From assembly GCF_015679325.1 (NCBI RefSeq), contig NZ_JADPVI010000003.1, positions 1 to 64,000 on the forward strand: a stretch of 64,000 nucleotides of DNA, read 5' to 3'. Both the position numbers and the translations under genes were made by a program. Positions 9,458 through 17,397 of this stretch are shown piece by piece. Position 1 is the stretch's first letter. Each line of letters starts with the position of its first letter. The notes under the pieces are model-generated. The model did not search any database, was not told the origin of the DNA, and saw nothing but the letters and a program-made list of their open reading frames with translations. Origin of the DNA: Kaistella gelatinilytica (lineage in GTDB: Bacteria; Bacteroidota; Bacteroidia; Flavobacteriales; Weeksellaceae).

Positions 9458-9916
9458 TTAGTTCGCCACTTTTGTCCCAGAAATTTCAATATTATTTGAA
9501 ATTGCAGGATTGCTTTTATCTACATAATAAATAATCACATTACTGTTTGTTAAGCTTGTAACTGCACCATACATCGTATTATTGTTGATGGTGATGGAAA
9601 ACTTTTTAGTATCTGGATCAAAAGTGTAGGTGAAATCTGCTGCTAATGCAATAGCACAAGTTCCATTACTATCGTCCAAGTAAGTTGCTTTTCCAGTTGA
9701 ATTGCTGTTAAAGACCAAACGTCCTTTTTTCTGGCAATCATTAGTTATAACTGTGGTCGTAGTGGTTGTCCCATTTTGTGTCGCAGTAGAAACAATTTTA
9801 TCAGGACTCCAATTTCCATTGAGGTTCAACTGAGGAGCATCGGTATTACTGTCACTCCGGCAACTCATCAAAACGGCAAAAATAACTGCCAAACCTATTA
9901 AAAATAATTTTTTCAT
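9458..9916 (-). CDS. Small lipocalin-like lipoprotein
   Basis: 152 aa with a lipoprotein signal (AVLMSCRSD, Cys19) and a beta-rich mature domain beginning LNLNGNWSPDKIVS, the W-containing start common to Bacteroidota lipocalin-like proteins. Further strands (KGRLVFNSNSTGKATYLDD, FTYTFDPDTKKFSI) fit a small beta-barrel. Exported and membrane-anchored; ligand unknown. Monocistronic, with its own terminator. Confidence 0.7.
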   Translation of the reverse strand: MKKLFLIGLAVIFAVLMSCRSDSNTDAPQLNLNGNWSPDKIVSTATQNGTTTTTTVITNDCQKKGRLVFNSNSTGKATYLDDSNGTCAIALAADFTYTFDPDTKKFSITINNNTMYGAVTSLTNSNVIIYYVDKSNPAISNNIEISGTKVAN

Positions 9917-9997
9917 AATGTTTTTGTTTTATGTTATGCATAATACATAAGACAAACTTTGTACCATTTAATTTTTAACGGTTTTGTAATATTCAAT

Positions 9998-10005
9998 TAT
10001 CTTTG
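9998..10005 (+). promoter_or_regulatory. Possible -7 box for the glycosyltransferase pair
   Basis: TATCTTTG matches TAnnTTTG exactly and lies 19 bases before the ATG at 10025. The -33 region has only TTTA at about the right distance. Confidence 0.5.
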
Positions 10006-10024
10006 CTTTGAAATAAAGTAAAAT

Positions 10025-10777
10025 ATGCCCGAAGTTTCGATCATCACGCCTTGTTATAATTCTGGAAAATTTTTAGATGAGACCATTCAATCGGTTCTCA
10101 CTCAAAATTTTACTGATTGGGAATGGCTTATTACCGATGATTGCTCCTCGGATGATTCTGTTGAAATCATTAAAAAAATTAATGATCCCAGAATTGTTCT
10201 CACCGTTGCAAAAGAAAATGGCGGCGCAGGTCACGCACGGAATTTATCATTAGAAAAAGCTTCAGGAAAATATATCACTTTTTTAGATGCTGATGATTTT
10301 TGGGAACCGAATTTTTTAAAGGAAATGGTCGCATTCATGAAAAAAGAAAAAGCTGAAATCGCCTATTCCAATTATGCGCGGTGTGATGAAAATTTAAATC
10401 CGAAAATTGCTGATTTTCAGGCGGATAAAGAGGTGACTTTCGAGAATTTACTGAAAACTTGCCGTTTATCCTTATTAAGTTCAATGTACGATTCTGAAAG
10501 AGTAGGAAAAGAATTTTTTCCAGCCGGAAGTAAAAGAGAAGATCACGTAATGTGGTTGAATTTATTAAAGAAAATTCCCGTCGGAAAACCGCTTAACAAA
10601 ACCATGGCAAAATATAGAATGCATTCAAGCAGCATCTCCAGAAAGAAGACCAATATTATGAAAGATCAATATTTAGTTTACAAAGATTACATGCATTTTT
10701 CTACTTTAAAATCCTGGTATTACACGGTAAACTGGGCTTTAAACGGATTTATGAAATATTCTAAAATGTTTAATTAA
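10025..10777 (+). CDS. Glycosyltransferase family 2
   Basis: 250 aa GT-A fold enzyme, no transmembrane segment. It opens with the nucleotide-sugar binding strand VSIITPCYNSGKFL, has the TDDCSSDDSVEI acidic region, and the metal-binding DXD-type motif FLDADDFWEP (about residues 88-97). Acceptor and donor cannot be told from sequence. It overlaps the next gene by one base. Stands apart from the large glycan cluster at 52-64 kb; nearby waaA suggests a possible link to lipopolysaccharide. Confidence 0.9.
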   Translation: MPEVSIITPCYNSGKFLDETIQSVLTQNFTDWEWLITDDCSSDDSVEIIKKINDPRIVLTVAKENGGAGHARNLSLEKASGKYITFLDADDFWEPNFLKEMVAFMKKEKAEIAYSNYARCDENLNPKIADFQADKEVTFENLLKTCRLSLLSSMYDSERVGKEFFPAGSKREDHVMWLNLLKKIPVGKPLNKTMAKYRMHSSSISRKKTNIMKDQYLVYKDYMHFSTLKSWYYTVNWALNGFMKYSKMFN

Positions 10778-11388
10778 TGGAGTATTCAAAAGAATTTAAA
10801 GAGGCGATCTCCAATTTCACTTCTGGCGAAAAAGACAAACTGATCATCCGTTTGCTAAAAAAAGACCGGATTTTATCACACCGCCTTTATTTCGAATTGA
10901 TCGACCCAGAAACTGCAGATGATAAACGGAATCAGATGGAAACTTTGATCAAAGAGGAAGTTTCTATGGTTGCAAAAAGGTTCGGACGAACTAAATATTT
11001 TCTTCCAGGAATTCGGAAAATTAGCGCTAAAATAACAGAACATGTAAAAATAACAACTGATAAATTTGGTGAAGTTTCTTTAACGCTTTTATTGATCAGT
11101 GAAACTTTAAAAAACGTACCAAAAACCGGTGATCACTATAAATTGTACATCTATCTCCTCAATAAAATTTTTCGTTCTTTAGTTTTAACCAAGAAATTAG
11201 ATGAAGATTACTATTTAGATTTGAGAGAAAATTTTGAAGAAGTTGAAAAACAAATCATCCAAAATAAAAGTCTCGAACAGTTAACGCTTCATAACGGATT
11301 ATTTTTAAGCTGGCTCGAACCCGAAAATATTCCTGAAGAAATTGATCAAATTTTGAAAGGAATTAAAGGCGAAGGACTTCTCAGGTAA
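10777..11388 (+). CDS. Conserved hypothetical protein, helical, cytoplasmic
   Basis: 203 aa, no signal peptide or membrane helix, rich in Lys/Glu/Leu and probably all-helical. Starts MEYSKEFKEAISNFTSG. Close homologues in Chryseobacterium carry, as I recall, a dUTPase-like name in databases; none of the dUTPase motifs are visible, so I do not endorse it. Translationally coupled to the upstream glycosyltransferase (TAATG overlap), and converges on the sigma-factor gene with only 8 bases between stops. Confidence 0.75.
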   Translation: MEYSKEFKEAISNFTSGEKDKLIIRLLKKDRILSHRLYFELIDPETADDKRNQMETLIKEEVSMVAKRFGRTKYFLPGIRKISAKITEHVKITTDKFGEVSLTLLLISETLKNVPKTGDHYKLYIYLLNKIFRSLVLTKKLDEDYYLDLRENFEEVEKQIIQNKSLEQLTLHNGLFLSWLEPENIPEEIDQILKGIKGEGLLR

Positions 11389-11396
11389 GTAATCGT

Positions 11397-12038
11397 TCAA
11401 ATTGAAGCGATCTTATTCATGACTCTATTCACCATATCATCACAATAAATTAAATTGAATTCGAAAATCTCCTCTTTATTGTAAGATTTTTCAATCTCAG
11501 CTCTAAGAAATGTTTTTGCCCGATTGAGGCGAACTTTCACGTTACTTTCGGTAATTCCTAAAATTTCTGCGGTTTCCGAAACGCTTAATCCATTAATTTC
11601 GCGCAGTGTAAACGTAGTTCTGTAATCCTCCGCAATATGAAGCAAACTTTTTTCGATTACACTGTTAAGTTCTGTGTTCATCACCTTATGAGTAGTTTCT
11701 AGAGTGCCTTTTTTTTCTAAAAGCGTCAGATTATTATCGAGAGATTCTGTATGAGTAGTTTCAAATTTCTTCGATTTTCGGTAACATTCATGAACCATGA
11801 TTTTCGAGAGCCAGGTTTTCAAGGATGATCTGTTTTCAAACTGACCGAGGTGAGTATAAGCTTGCACGTAAGAGTCCTGCATTAAATCCTGCGTATCTTC
11901 GTGACTGAAATGATACATTTTCCCGATCCGATATAAAAAAGGATTATTTCTTCGGATAATTATTTCAAAAAGTCCCGATTCCCTGCCCAAAATCTTTTGA
12001 ATTAATTCCTGATCTGAATATTGTGATTGAGTTTCCAT
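11397..12038 (-). CDS. ECF-type RNA polymerase sigma factor
   Basis: 213 aa sigma-70 family protein. Region 2 is seen at about residues 45-95 (DTQDLMQDSYVQAYTHLGQF, then SSLKTWLSKIMVHECYRK) and region 4 at about residues 140-190 (RTTFTLREINGLSVSETAEI, with the helix-turn-helix ITESNVKVRLNRAKTFL). The two are joined by a linker of about 40 aa. No anti-sigma factor gene is adjacent, which is unusual for classic ECF pairs but common for RpoE-like factors in this phylum. Controls unknown genes. Confidence 0.92.
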   Translation of the reverse strand: METQSQYSDQELIQKILGRESGLFEIIIRRNNPFLYRIGKMYHFSHEDTQDLMQDSYVQAYTHLGQFENRSSLKTWLSKIMVHECYRKSKKFETTHTESLDNNLTLLEKKGTLETTHKVMNTELNSVIEKSLLHIAEDYRTTFTLREINGLSVSETAEILGITESNVKVRLNRAKTFLRAEIEKSYNKEEIFEFNLIYCDDMVNRVMNKIASI

Positions 12039-12297
12039 CTGGTTTAATCGATTATTAAATTGAATACATCATTAGAAAGAAGAAATCGCAAATATCAAAA
12101 AAAATGAACCTATAAAGTGCAACTTCCCGGCTTATTACCAAAGATAAAACAATTATCCTACACAAAACTTTGATGTGTTTTTTGTCCGCATTGCGTCTTG
12201 ATGAAAGTCACTGTAAAATAAAAAAACAGGTGTTTGACCATCGATTTCTATTGTAATAGAGTGCGATTGAAGCTAAAAGGTTACAAAATTTTTAAAT
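12039..12297. other. Intergenic region upstream of the sigma factor
   Basis: 259 bases without a supportable gene, hairpin terminator or clear Bacteroidota promoter box. Confidence 0.4.
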
Positions 12298-13536
12298 CTA
12301 TAATCTTTTAAGAATCTGATCCAGGATAATTTCAGAAGAAACAGGCTGCTCTTCGATAAAATTTCGGGCATTATTTCCCATCTTCACCAAAGAAGTTTGA
12401 TCATTTAGCAAACCTAAAATATAAGGCGCCGCAAAAAATTCATCTTCGAACGATTTTCCACCATTTCGGGCAATCAATTCGTCGGCTTCAGGATTTTTGG
12501 TGTATTGATTTCCGAAGAAAACCGGAATTCCAAATGTTGCTGCTTCCAAAATATTGTGAAGACCTTTTGAATGAAAACCACCGCCGACAATTGCTAAGTT
12601 TCCGTAAGAGTAAATTTTAGAAAGCAATCCGATACAGTCGATAATTAAAACCTGACTGCTCATATATTTCAGTTCCGGAGTATTTTCATGTTGCGAGTAA
12701 AGTATTGCATTCGGGAAAATATTTTGTAAACGTTCGACCCTTTTTAAGTCATGTGGCGCAATGATCAATTTTACCTCCTTATTTTTTGAGGCGATAATTT
12801 CTGCAAGCCTCTCTTCAGATTCCCAGGAACTTCCGAAGATCAAGGTCGTTTTGTTTTGTTTGAATTCTTCAATATATTTGACCAAATTGTCGCCATCTCG
12901 AAGTTGTTTTACCCTGTCGAAACGGGTATCTCCTGATGTTGAAGAATTCTTTAACCCAATTCCTTTCGCCAAAGCAGTAGAATGCTGCGTTTGATGAAAA
13001 AACCAGTCCACATTCTTTTTCAGTTGATTGACGAACCAGCTTCCATAAGCTTTAAAGAAAATTTGAGTTTCATAAAAAAGGGCAGAAACGACGAAAATTT
13101 TTGCACCCTGATTTTTTAAATTTTCTAATAAATGATACCAGTAATCGTATTTTACAGTAAAGAAAATTTCTGTTTTAAAGTTAGATGTAAATTCTTTCAC
13201 CCAATCTTCGGTATCAAAAGGTAAAAAACAGATCGCATCTGCTATTGTATTTTTCTTGATGACATTATCATATCCTGACGGTGAAAAAAAAGTGATCAAT
13301 ATTTTATGACCCGGGAATTTGATTTTTAGTTTTTCCAATACAGGAAGTCCCTGTTCATATTCGCCCAAACTTGCTGCATGCATCCATATCACTTTATCGT
13401 CCTGGGAAATCTTAGATTTTACAATGTCGCAACTTTGTCTTCGTCCCGCTAAGCCTTTCTTTAATTTATAATTAAAAATAGCACCAATTTTCATGGCAGA
13501 AATGAGCAGACGAATAAATAAATTGTAAACAAACAT
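12298..13536 (-). CDS. waaA: 3-deoxy-D-manno-octulosonic acid (Kdo) transferase
   Basis: 412 aa GT30 family enzyme that adds Kdo from CMP-Kdo to lipid A at the inner-membrane inner face. The N-terminal half has the family motif WMHAASLGEYEQGLPVLEKL, containing the catalytic-base glutamate. The C-terminal half has FGSSWESEERL, IIAPHDLKRV and the donor-binding stretch GGGFHSKGLHNILEAATFG. An N-terminal hydrophobic anchor (residues 3-20) fits membrane association. Length is typical. Appears monocistronic. Confidence 0.93.
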   Translation of the reverse strand: MFVYNLFIRLLISAMKIGAIFNYKLKKGLAGRRQSCDIVKSKISQDDKVIWMHAASLGEYEQGLPVLEKLKIKFPGHKILITFFSPSGYDNVIKKNTIADAICFLPFDTEDWVKEFTSNFKTEIFFTVKYDYWYHLLENLKNQGAKIFVVSALFYETQIFFKAYGSWFVNQLKKNVDWFFHQTQHSTALAKGIGLKNSSTSGDTRFDRVKQLRDGDNLVKYIEEFKQNKTTLIFGSSWESEERLAEIIASKNKEVKLIIAPHDLKRVERLQNIFPNAILYSQHENTPELKYMSSQVLIIDCIGLLSKIYSYGNLAIVGGGFHSKGLHNILEAATFGIPVFFGNQYTKNPEADELIARNGGKSFEDEFFAAPYILGLLNDQTSLVKMGNNARNFIEEQPVSSEIILDQILKRL

Positions 13537-13663
13537 TGATTATAAAAATTTGAAAAAGTTTTTTAAAGTTTCAAAAGCAATAGCGCTGAACAAGGCAACT
13601 GTACTTAGATTCGAGACAGTTGGCAAACAACTTATCGTTTTGAGATCGCAACCATAATTCAAG

Positions 13664-14386
13664 TTAAAAAAGACTTCTCAAAAATCGTAATTTGTGAGTA
13701 TGCTTATTTAATTCTTTATTGAAAATCCCCGTCGAGTCGAGAGAATCAATACGAACTTTTCCGTAAGCATGAATGATTTCGCTATTACTCAGCATCATTC
13801 CAACATGGGTAATTTGTCCTTCGGAATTTTCAAAAAAAGCTAAATCCCCAGGTTTACTTTCTTCGACAAAACTCAAAACTTCGCCAATTTCTGCTTGCTG
13901 ATGAGATTCCCGAGGCAACGAAATCCCGTGAACTTTATAAATTAACTGGGTAAAACCACTGCAATCAATACCGAAAAAGCTCCTTCCGCTCCAGAGATAA
14001 GGAACATTTAGAAACTTTTTGGCAGTTTCTGAAACAGTTTCTACCTTTAAAAATGACGATTCCGTTTTCTCAGAATTAACTTCACTTCCTATCGATAAAA
14101 GAATTACACCTTGTGAAGTGTTATAAGTTTGTAAAGTATTCTTGACCAATTCAGTTTTTCTTTCAAGGAAATATTCTTCAGAAATTTCAGCGATCTGTTG
14201 CGCATCGATCCAGCCTTTATAACCATCGAAATGCATTTTGATCTTAATGAATTTCGCTGATTTTTCAAGAATATCTACCGTTTCTCCATACAGGATCTGC
14301 GACGTCATTTCTGACTGATGCGATTGTTCTGCCCGAATTGCAGCGACTGAAACTGTACAAATTCCTTTATCCATGCTTGATTCCAA
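13664..14386 (-). CDS. NlpC/P60 family cell-wall peptidase with SH3-type N-terminus
   Basis: 240 aa. N-terminal SH3-like domain (residues 8-65, VDILEKSAKFIKIK and GYKGWIDAQQ), then an NlpC/P60 domain (residues 120-238). The catalytic triad is visible: Cys142 in IDCSGFTQLIY, His194 in ITHVGMML, and His206 in IIHAYG as third polar residue. Family members cleave D-Glu-diamino-acid bonds in peptidoglycan peptides. No signal peptide is seen, so it may recycle muropeptides in the cytoplasm. Start could be M5 (base 14374). Stop of the methyltransferase upstream is 4 bases away: an operon. Confidence 0.9.
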   Translation of the reverse strand: MESSMDKGICTVSVAAIRAEQSHQSEMTSQILYGETVDILEKSAKFIKIKMHFDGYKGWIDAQQIAEISEEYFLERKTELVKNTLQTYNTSQGVILLSIGSEVNSEKTESSFLKVETVSETAKKFLNVPYLWSGRSFFGIDCSGFTQLIYKVHGISLPRESHQQAEIGEVLSFVEESKPGDLAFFENSEGQITHVGMMLSNSEIIHAYGKVRIDSLDSTGIFNKELNKHTHKLRFLRSLF

Positions 14387-14390
14387 ATAT

Positions 14391-15038
14391 TTATTTTTTC
14401 CGAATTAAATGAAGACCGTCTCGCAAAGGTAAAATAAGATTTTCAAAATCCTCATCTTTTGAGACCATCTCGTTCAATTCCTGTATAATGAGCGTAGATT
14501 TTTGCTTTGAATTTTCTTCTAGCACTTTTCCATACCACAAAACGTTGTCAAAAATGATGACGGCGCCACTTTTAATTTTGGCTCTAACGAGTTTGAAATA
14601 CTCTACATAATTTTCTTTGTCCGCATCGATGAAAACAAAATCGAAAACTTCATCGGTTTCTTTTAAAAAGACTTTTGCGTCTTTCAGCTGAAAATCAATT
14701 TGAGACGAAAATTCACTTTCCTGAAAATATTTTCTGGGTAAATAAGCCAGTTCTTCATTCACATCCAGCGTAGTGATTTTACCTTCTTTTGTTAAACCTT
14801 CTGCTAAACATAAAGTGGCATAACCTGTAAAAGTTCCTATCTCCAGAATGTTTGTCGGATTACACATTTTTGAAAGAATAGCCAGAAATCTTCCTTGTAA
14901 AGATCCGGAGAGCATATGCGGTTGTGTGGTTTTTTGAAAAGTTTCTTTTCGCAATCTTTTCAAAATTTCCGGTTCTGAAGAAGTATGATTTTCCAGATAG
15001 CGATCCATTTCCGGGCATTGTTCTTCAAAAAAACTCAT
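14391..15038 (-). CDS. Class I SAM-dependent O-methyltransferase
   Basis: 215 aa, Methyltransf_3 (catechol O-methyltransferase-like) family. SAM-binding motif I is EIGTFTGYATLCLAEGL (about residues 62-78), motif II LDVNEEL, and the metal-binding segment FDFVFIDADKENY (about residues 128-140), followed by IFDNVLWYGKV. Substrate unknown. Four bases upstream of the NlpC/P60 gene, so probably co-transcribed. Confidence 0.9.
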   Translation of the reverse strand: MSFFEEQCPEMDRYLENHTSSEPEILKRLRKETFQKTTQPHMLSGSLQGRFLAILSKMCNPTNILEIGTFTGYATLCLAEGLTKEGKITTLDVNEELAYLPRKYFQESEFSSQIDFQLKDAKVFLKETDEVFDFVFIDADKENYVEYFKLVRAKIKSGAVIIFDNVLWYGKVLEENSKQKSTLIIQELNEMVSKDEDFENLILPLRDGLHLIRKK

Positions 15039-15071
15039 TTAATAATAATTTAAGTCAAATTTAAGCATTTA

Positions 15072-15114
15072 AAATAAAAAACGTTGCCAGAACATAAAGC
15101 TCTAACAACGTTTT
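15072..15114 (-). terminator. Rho-independent terminator after the OmpA-family gene
   Basis: A 9-bp perfect stem (AAAACGTTG with CAACGTTTT, loop of 19) followed on the minus strand by TTTTTTATTTT. It separates the OmpA-family gene from the methyltransferase. Confidence 0.85.
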
Positions 15115-15137
15115 ATCAATATCTAAAAGACAATTGC

Positions 15138-15974
15138 TTAGTTTTTCACCGGTGCAATATCCATTAATTTCATGAATTCATCTAACTTAGGCATGATGAT
15201 GATCTCCGTTCTTCTGTTTTCCGCTCTTCCAGAAACCGATGCGTTTGTCGTTTTCGGGTTGTACTCACTTCTTCCTCCTGCAGTAATTCTCGCCGGATTC
15301 ACGCCAAATTTGGTTTGTAAAATTTTAGCCATTGAAGTTGCTCTCAAAGCTGAAAGATCCCAGTTGTCTTTTGGTAAAGTTGAAGCATTCAACGGAACAT
15401 TATCCGTATTACCTTCGATCAATACTGAATAAGTGTCGTAATCGTTGATCACTTTCGCCACTTTTCCTAAAACATCCTGTGCAGCAGGTAAAACATTGTA
15501 GTCTCCTGTTTTGTACAACATGTTGTCAGACAAAGAAATTAGAACCACTCCTTTCAAAACTTTCACCTGAACATCGCCATCTGCGATATTATCCAGCGAA
15601 CGTTTTAGTTTATTGGACAAAGCTAAATTCAAACTGTCGTTCTTTGAATTGGTAGAAATCAACTGTTTGATGTATTTGTTGGAAGAATTGATCTCTCCAA
15701 TCAATTTATCAATGTTAGCAGAACCTTTTCCACTGTTCGATAAACAAGCATCAAGCGAAGATTTTAATGCATCATTCTGACCTTTCAAAAGTGCATTCTC
15801 ACTAGACAATCCAGAGTTAACGCCTTTCAGATCCTGAATCTCACGCTGTCTCTCACCAACATTGGTAATACACGTATTGTAATTTTCATTTAAAGCGTCA
15901 AACTTTTTTTGGCTTACACAAGAAGTTAGCATTACTGCAACTCCCAGAATCGCTCCGATTTTTCCTATATTCAT
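15138..15974 (-). CDS. OmpA family lipoprotein
   Basis: 278 aa. Lipoprotein signal ending AVMLTSC (Cys19), then a coiled-coil region with many Asn/Leu/Ser (residues 25-125), then a C-terminal OmpA peptidoglycan-binding domain (residues 140-265) with LIEGNTDNVPLN, the NWDLSALRATSM helix and AGGRSEYNP. It would tether the outer membrane to peptidoglycan. Transcribed divergently from tilS. Confidence 0.93.
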   Translation of the reverse strand: MNIGKIGAILGVAVMLTSCVSQKKFDALNENYNTCITNVGERQREIQDLKGVNSGLSSENALLKGQNDALKSSLDACLSNSGKGSANIDKLIGEINSSNKYIKQLISTNSKNDSLNLALSNKLKRSLDNIADGDVQVKVLKGVVLISLSDNMLYKTGDYNVLPAAQDVLGKVAKVINDYDTYSVLIEGNTDNVPLNASTLPKDNWDLSALRATSMAKILQTKFGVNPARITAGGRSEYNPKTTNASVSGRAENRRTEIIIMPKLDEFMKLMDIAPVKN

Positions 15975-15993
15975 AATTTACTATTTAATGATT

Positions 15994-16034
15994 CAAAAAT
16001 AGAGAAAGCAATTTAGATAGAAGAATTATCTTTG
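15994..16034. promoter_or_regulatory. Divergent -7 boxes between the OmpA-family gene and tilS
   Basis: On the minus strand TATTTTTG (16001-15994) faces the OmpA-family gene; on the plus strand TATCTTTG (16027-16034) faces tilS, 29 bases before its TTG start. Both match TAnnTTTG, but neither has a good -33 box. Confidence 0.45.
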
Positions 16035-16063
16035 CTAAATATTCCTTAAAAAAACCTTAAAAA

Positions 16064-17365
16064 TTGCTTAATTTAAAGACTTTTCAGCAATCTTTGGAGA
16101 AACTTTTCCCCGATTATCGACAAGCTAAATTTTTACTCGCCGTAAGTGGCGGTGTCGATTCTATGGTTTTACTGGATCTCTTTGAAAGTGCAGATCTGCA
16201 TTTTAAAGTTGCCCATATTAATTACAAATTACGTGGAAGAGATTCTGATGACGACCGAAAATTAGTTGAAGGAATTTGCAAAAAAAACAAAATCCCGTTT
16301 CATCTTTACGAAGTTTCTGAGAAAGACAATCAACCCAAAAATTCAATTCAGGATTGGGCCAGAAATCTGCGTTATGAGTTTTTTCGAAAAATTCAAGAGG
16401 AAGAAAAAATAGATTTTATAGTTACTGCACATCATTTGAATGATCAACTGGAAACTTTTATCATCAATCTTTCAAAAGCATCCGGAATTAAAGGTTTGTC
16501 TGGAATCCCGGCGAATGACAATAAAATTTTGAGACCGCTTCTTCAATATTTCAAAGAAGAACTATATGCTTTTGCGAAAGATAACAACATTCAATTCCGC
16601 GAAGATCTATCCAATCAAAAAAATGACTATCTCAGGAATAAAATCAGAAATGAAGTTGTGCCGCAGCTCTTGGAAACAAATAAAAACTTCCTGGAAAATT
16701 TTGGAAAAAGCATTTCTTACTTAAATCAGACGAAAGATTTTGTTCAGGAGCAGATTTTAAAAATCGAAAAGGAAACTATCTCTGAAAATGATTCGTATCT
16801 CACTATAAATAAAGAGTCTTTTTTCAAACAAAGCGAATACATTCAGTTTGAGATCCTGCGGAAATACGGTTTTTCAGAAGAAAAAGAAATTAGAAAGATC
16901 AGAAAAGCAGAAGTTGGGAAAATTTTCATTTCTAATGAATATCGATTAAACGTTGACCGCGAAACTTTAATTTTAAGAAAACTCGAAAATGAAGATGAAG
17001 AAGTTGATGTTGAAGAAATTATTTTAGAATTAAATAATGAAAATGAATTGACTTTCCCGGAACCTATAAAGTCAAAAATAAAAAATCTCGGAAGTTTTAA
17101 CTGGAAATTTGATTTGGAAAAAGTTCAGCTTCCTTTAAAATTAAGGCCTAGAAAAGAAGGCGATATTCTTTATCCTATTGGAATGATAGGTAAAAAGAAA
17201 ATCTCAAAGTTTTTTAAGGATGAAAAAATTCCTATTTTAGCCCAGCAAAAAATCTGGCTTTTGTGCGATGGAAACAACGATGTTTTGGGCATTCTTCCTT
17301 TTCGCCAGGACCGAAGATTTGCTGCAACGAAAGAATCTAAAGAAATTATTAAAGTAAAATTATAG
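16064..17365 (+). CDS. tilS: tRNA(Ile)-lysidine synthetase
   Basis: 433 aa. It converts C34 of the CAU-anticodon tRNA-Ile to lysidine using ATP. The PP-loop motif SGGVDS is at residues 28-33 and a C-terminal TilS domain follows at about 360-430 (LKLRPRKEGDILYPIGMIG, KKISKFFKDEKIP). The start is TTG: the first in-frame ATG lies inside the PP-loop (after SGGVDS), so it cannot be the true start. 32 bases precede dsbD, so the two are probably one transcript. Confidence 0.93.
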   Translation: MLNLKTFQQSLEKLFPDYRQAKFLLAVSGGVDSMVLLDLFESADLHFKVAHINYKLRGRDSDDDRKLVEGICKKNKIPFHLYEVSEKDNQPKNSIQDWARNLRYEFFRKIQEEEKIDFIVTAHHLNDQLETFIINLSKASGIKGLSGIPANDNKILRPLLQYFKEELYAFAKDNNIQFREDLSNQKNDYLRNKIRNEVVPQLLETNKNFLENFGKSISYLNQTKDFVQEQILKIEKETISENDSYLTINKESFFKQSEYIQFEILRKYGFSEEKEIRKIRKAEVGKIFISNEYRLNVDRETLILRKLENEDEEVDVEEIILELNNENELTFPEPIKSKIKNLGSFNWKFDLEKVQLPLKLRPRKEGDILYPIGMIGKKKISKFFKDEKIPILAQQKIWLLCDGNNDVLGILPFRQDRRFAATKESKEIIKVKL

Positions 17366-17397
17366 CGATGATTAGTTGCTAAAAAGTAAAGTAAAAA

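Noticed and set aside
10777-11388. Naming the helical protein as dUTPase
   Set aside because: No dUTPase motifs are visible; the database name I remember looks like a carry-over error.
13592-13624. Imperfect hairpin CAACTGT/ACAGTTG after the NlpC/P60 gene
   Set aside because: Seven-base stem, 13-base loop, no T run on either strand; too weak to call a terminator.
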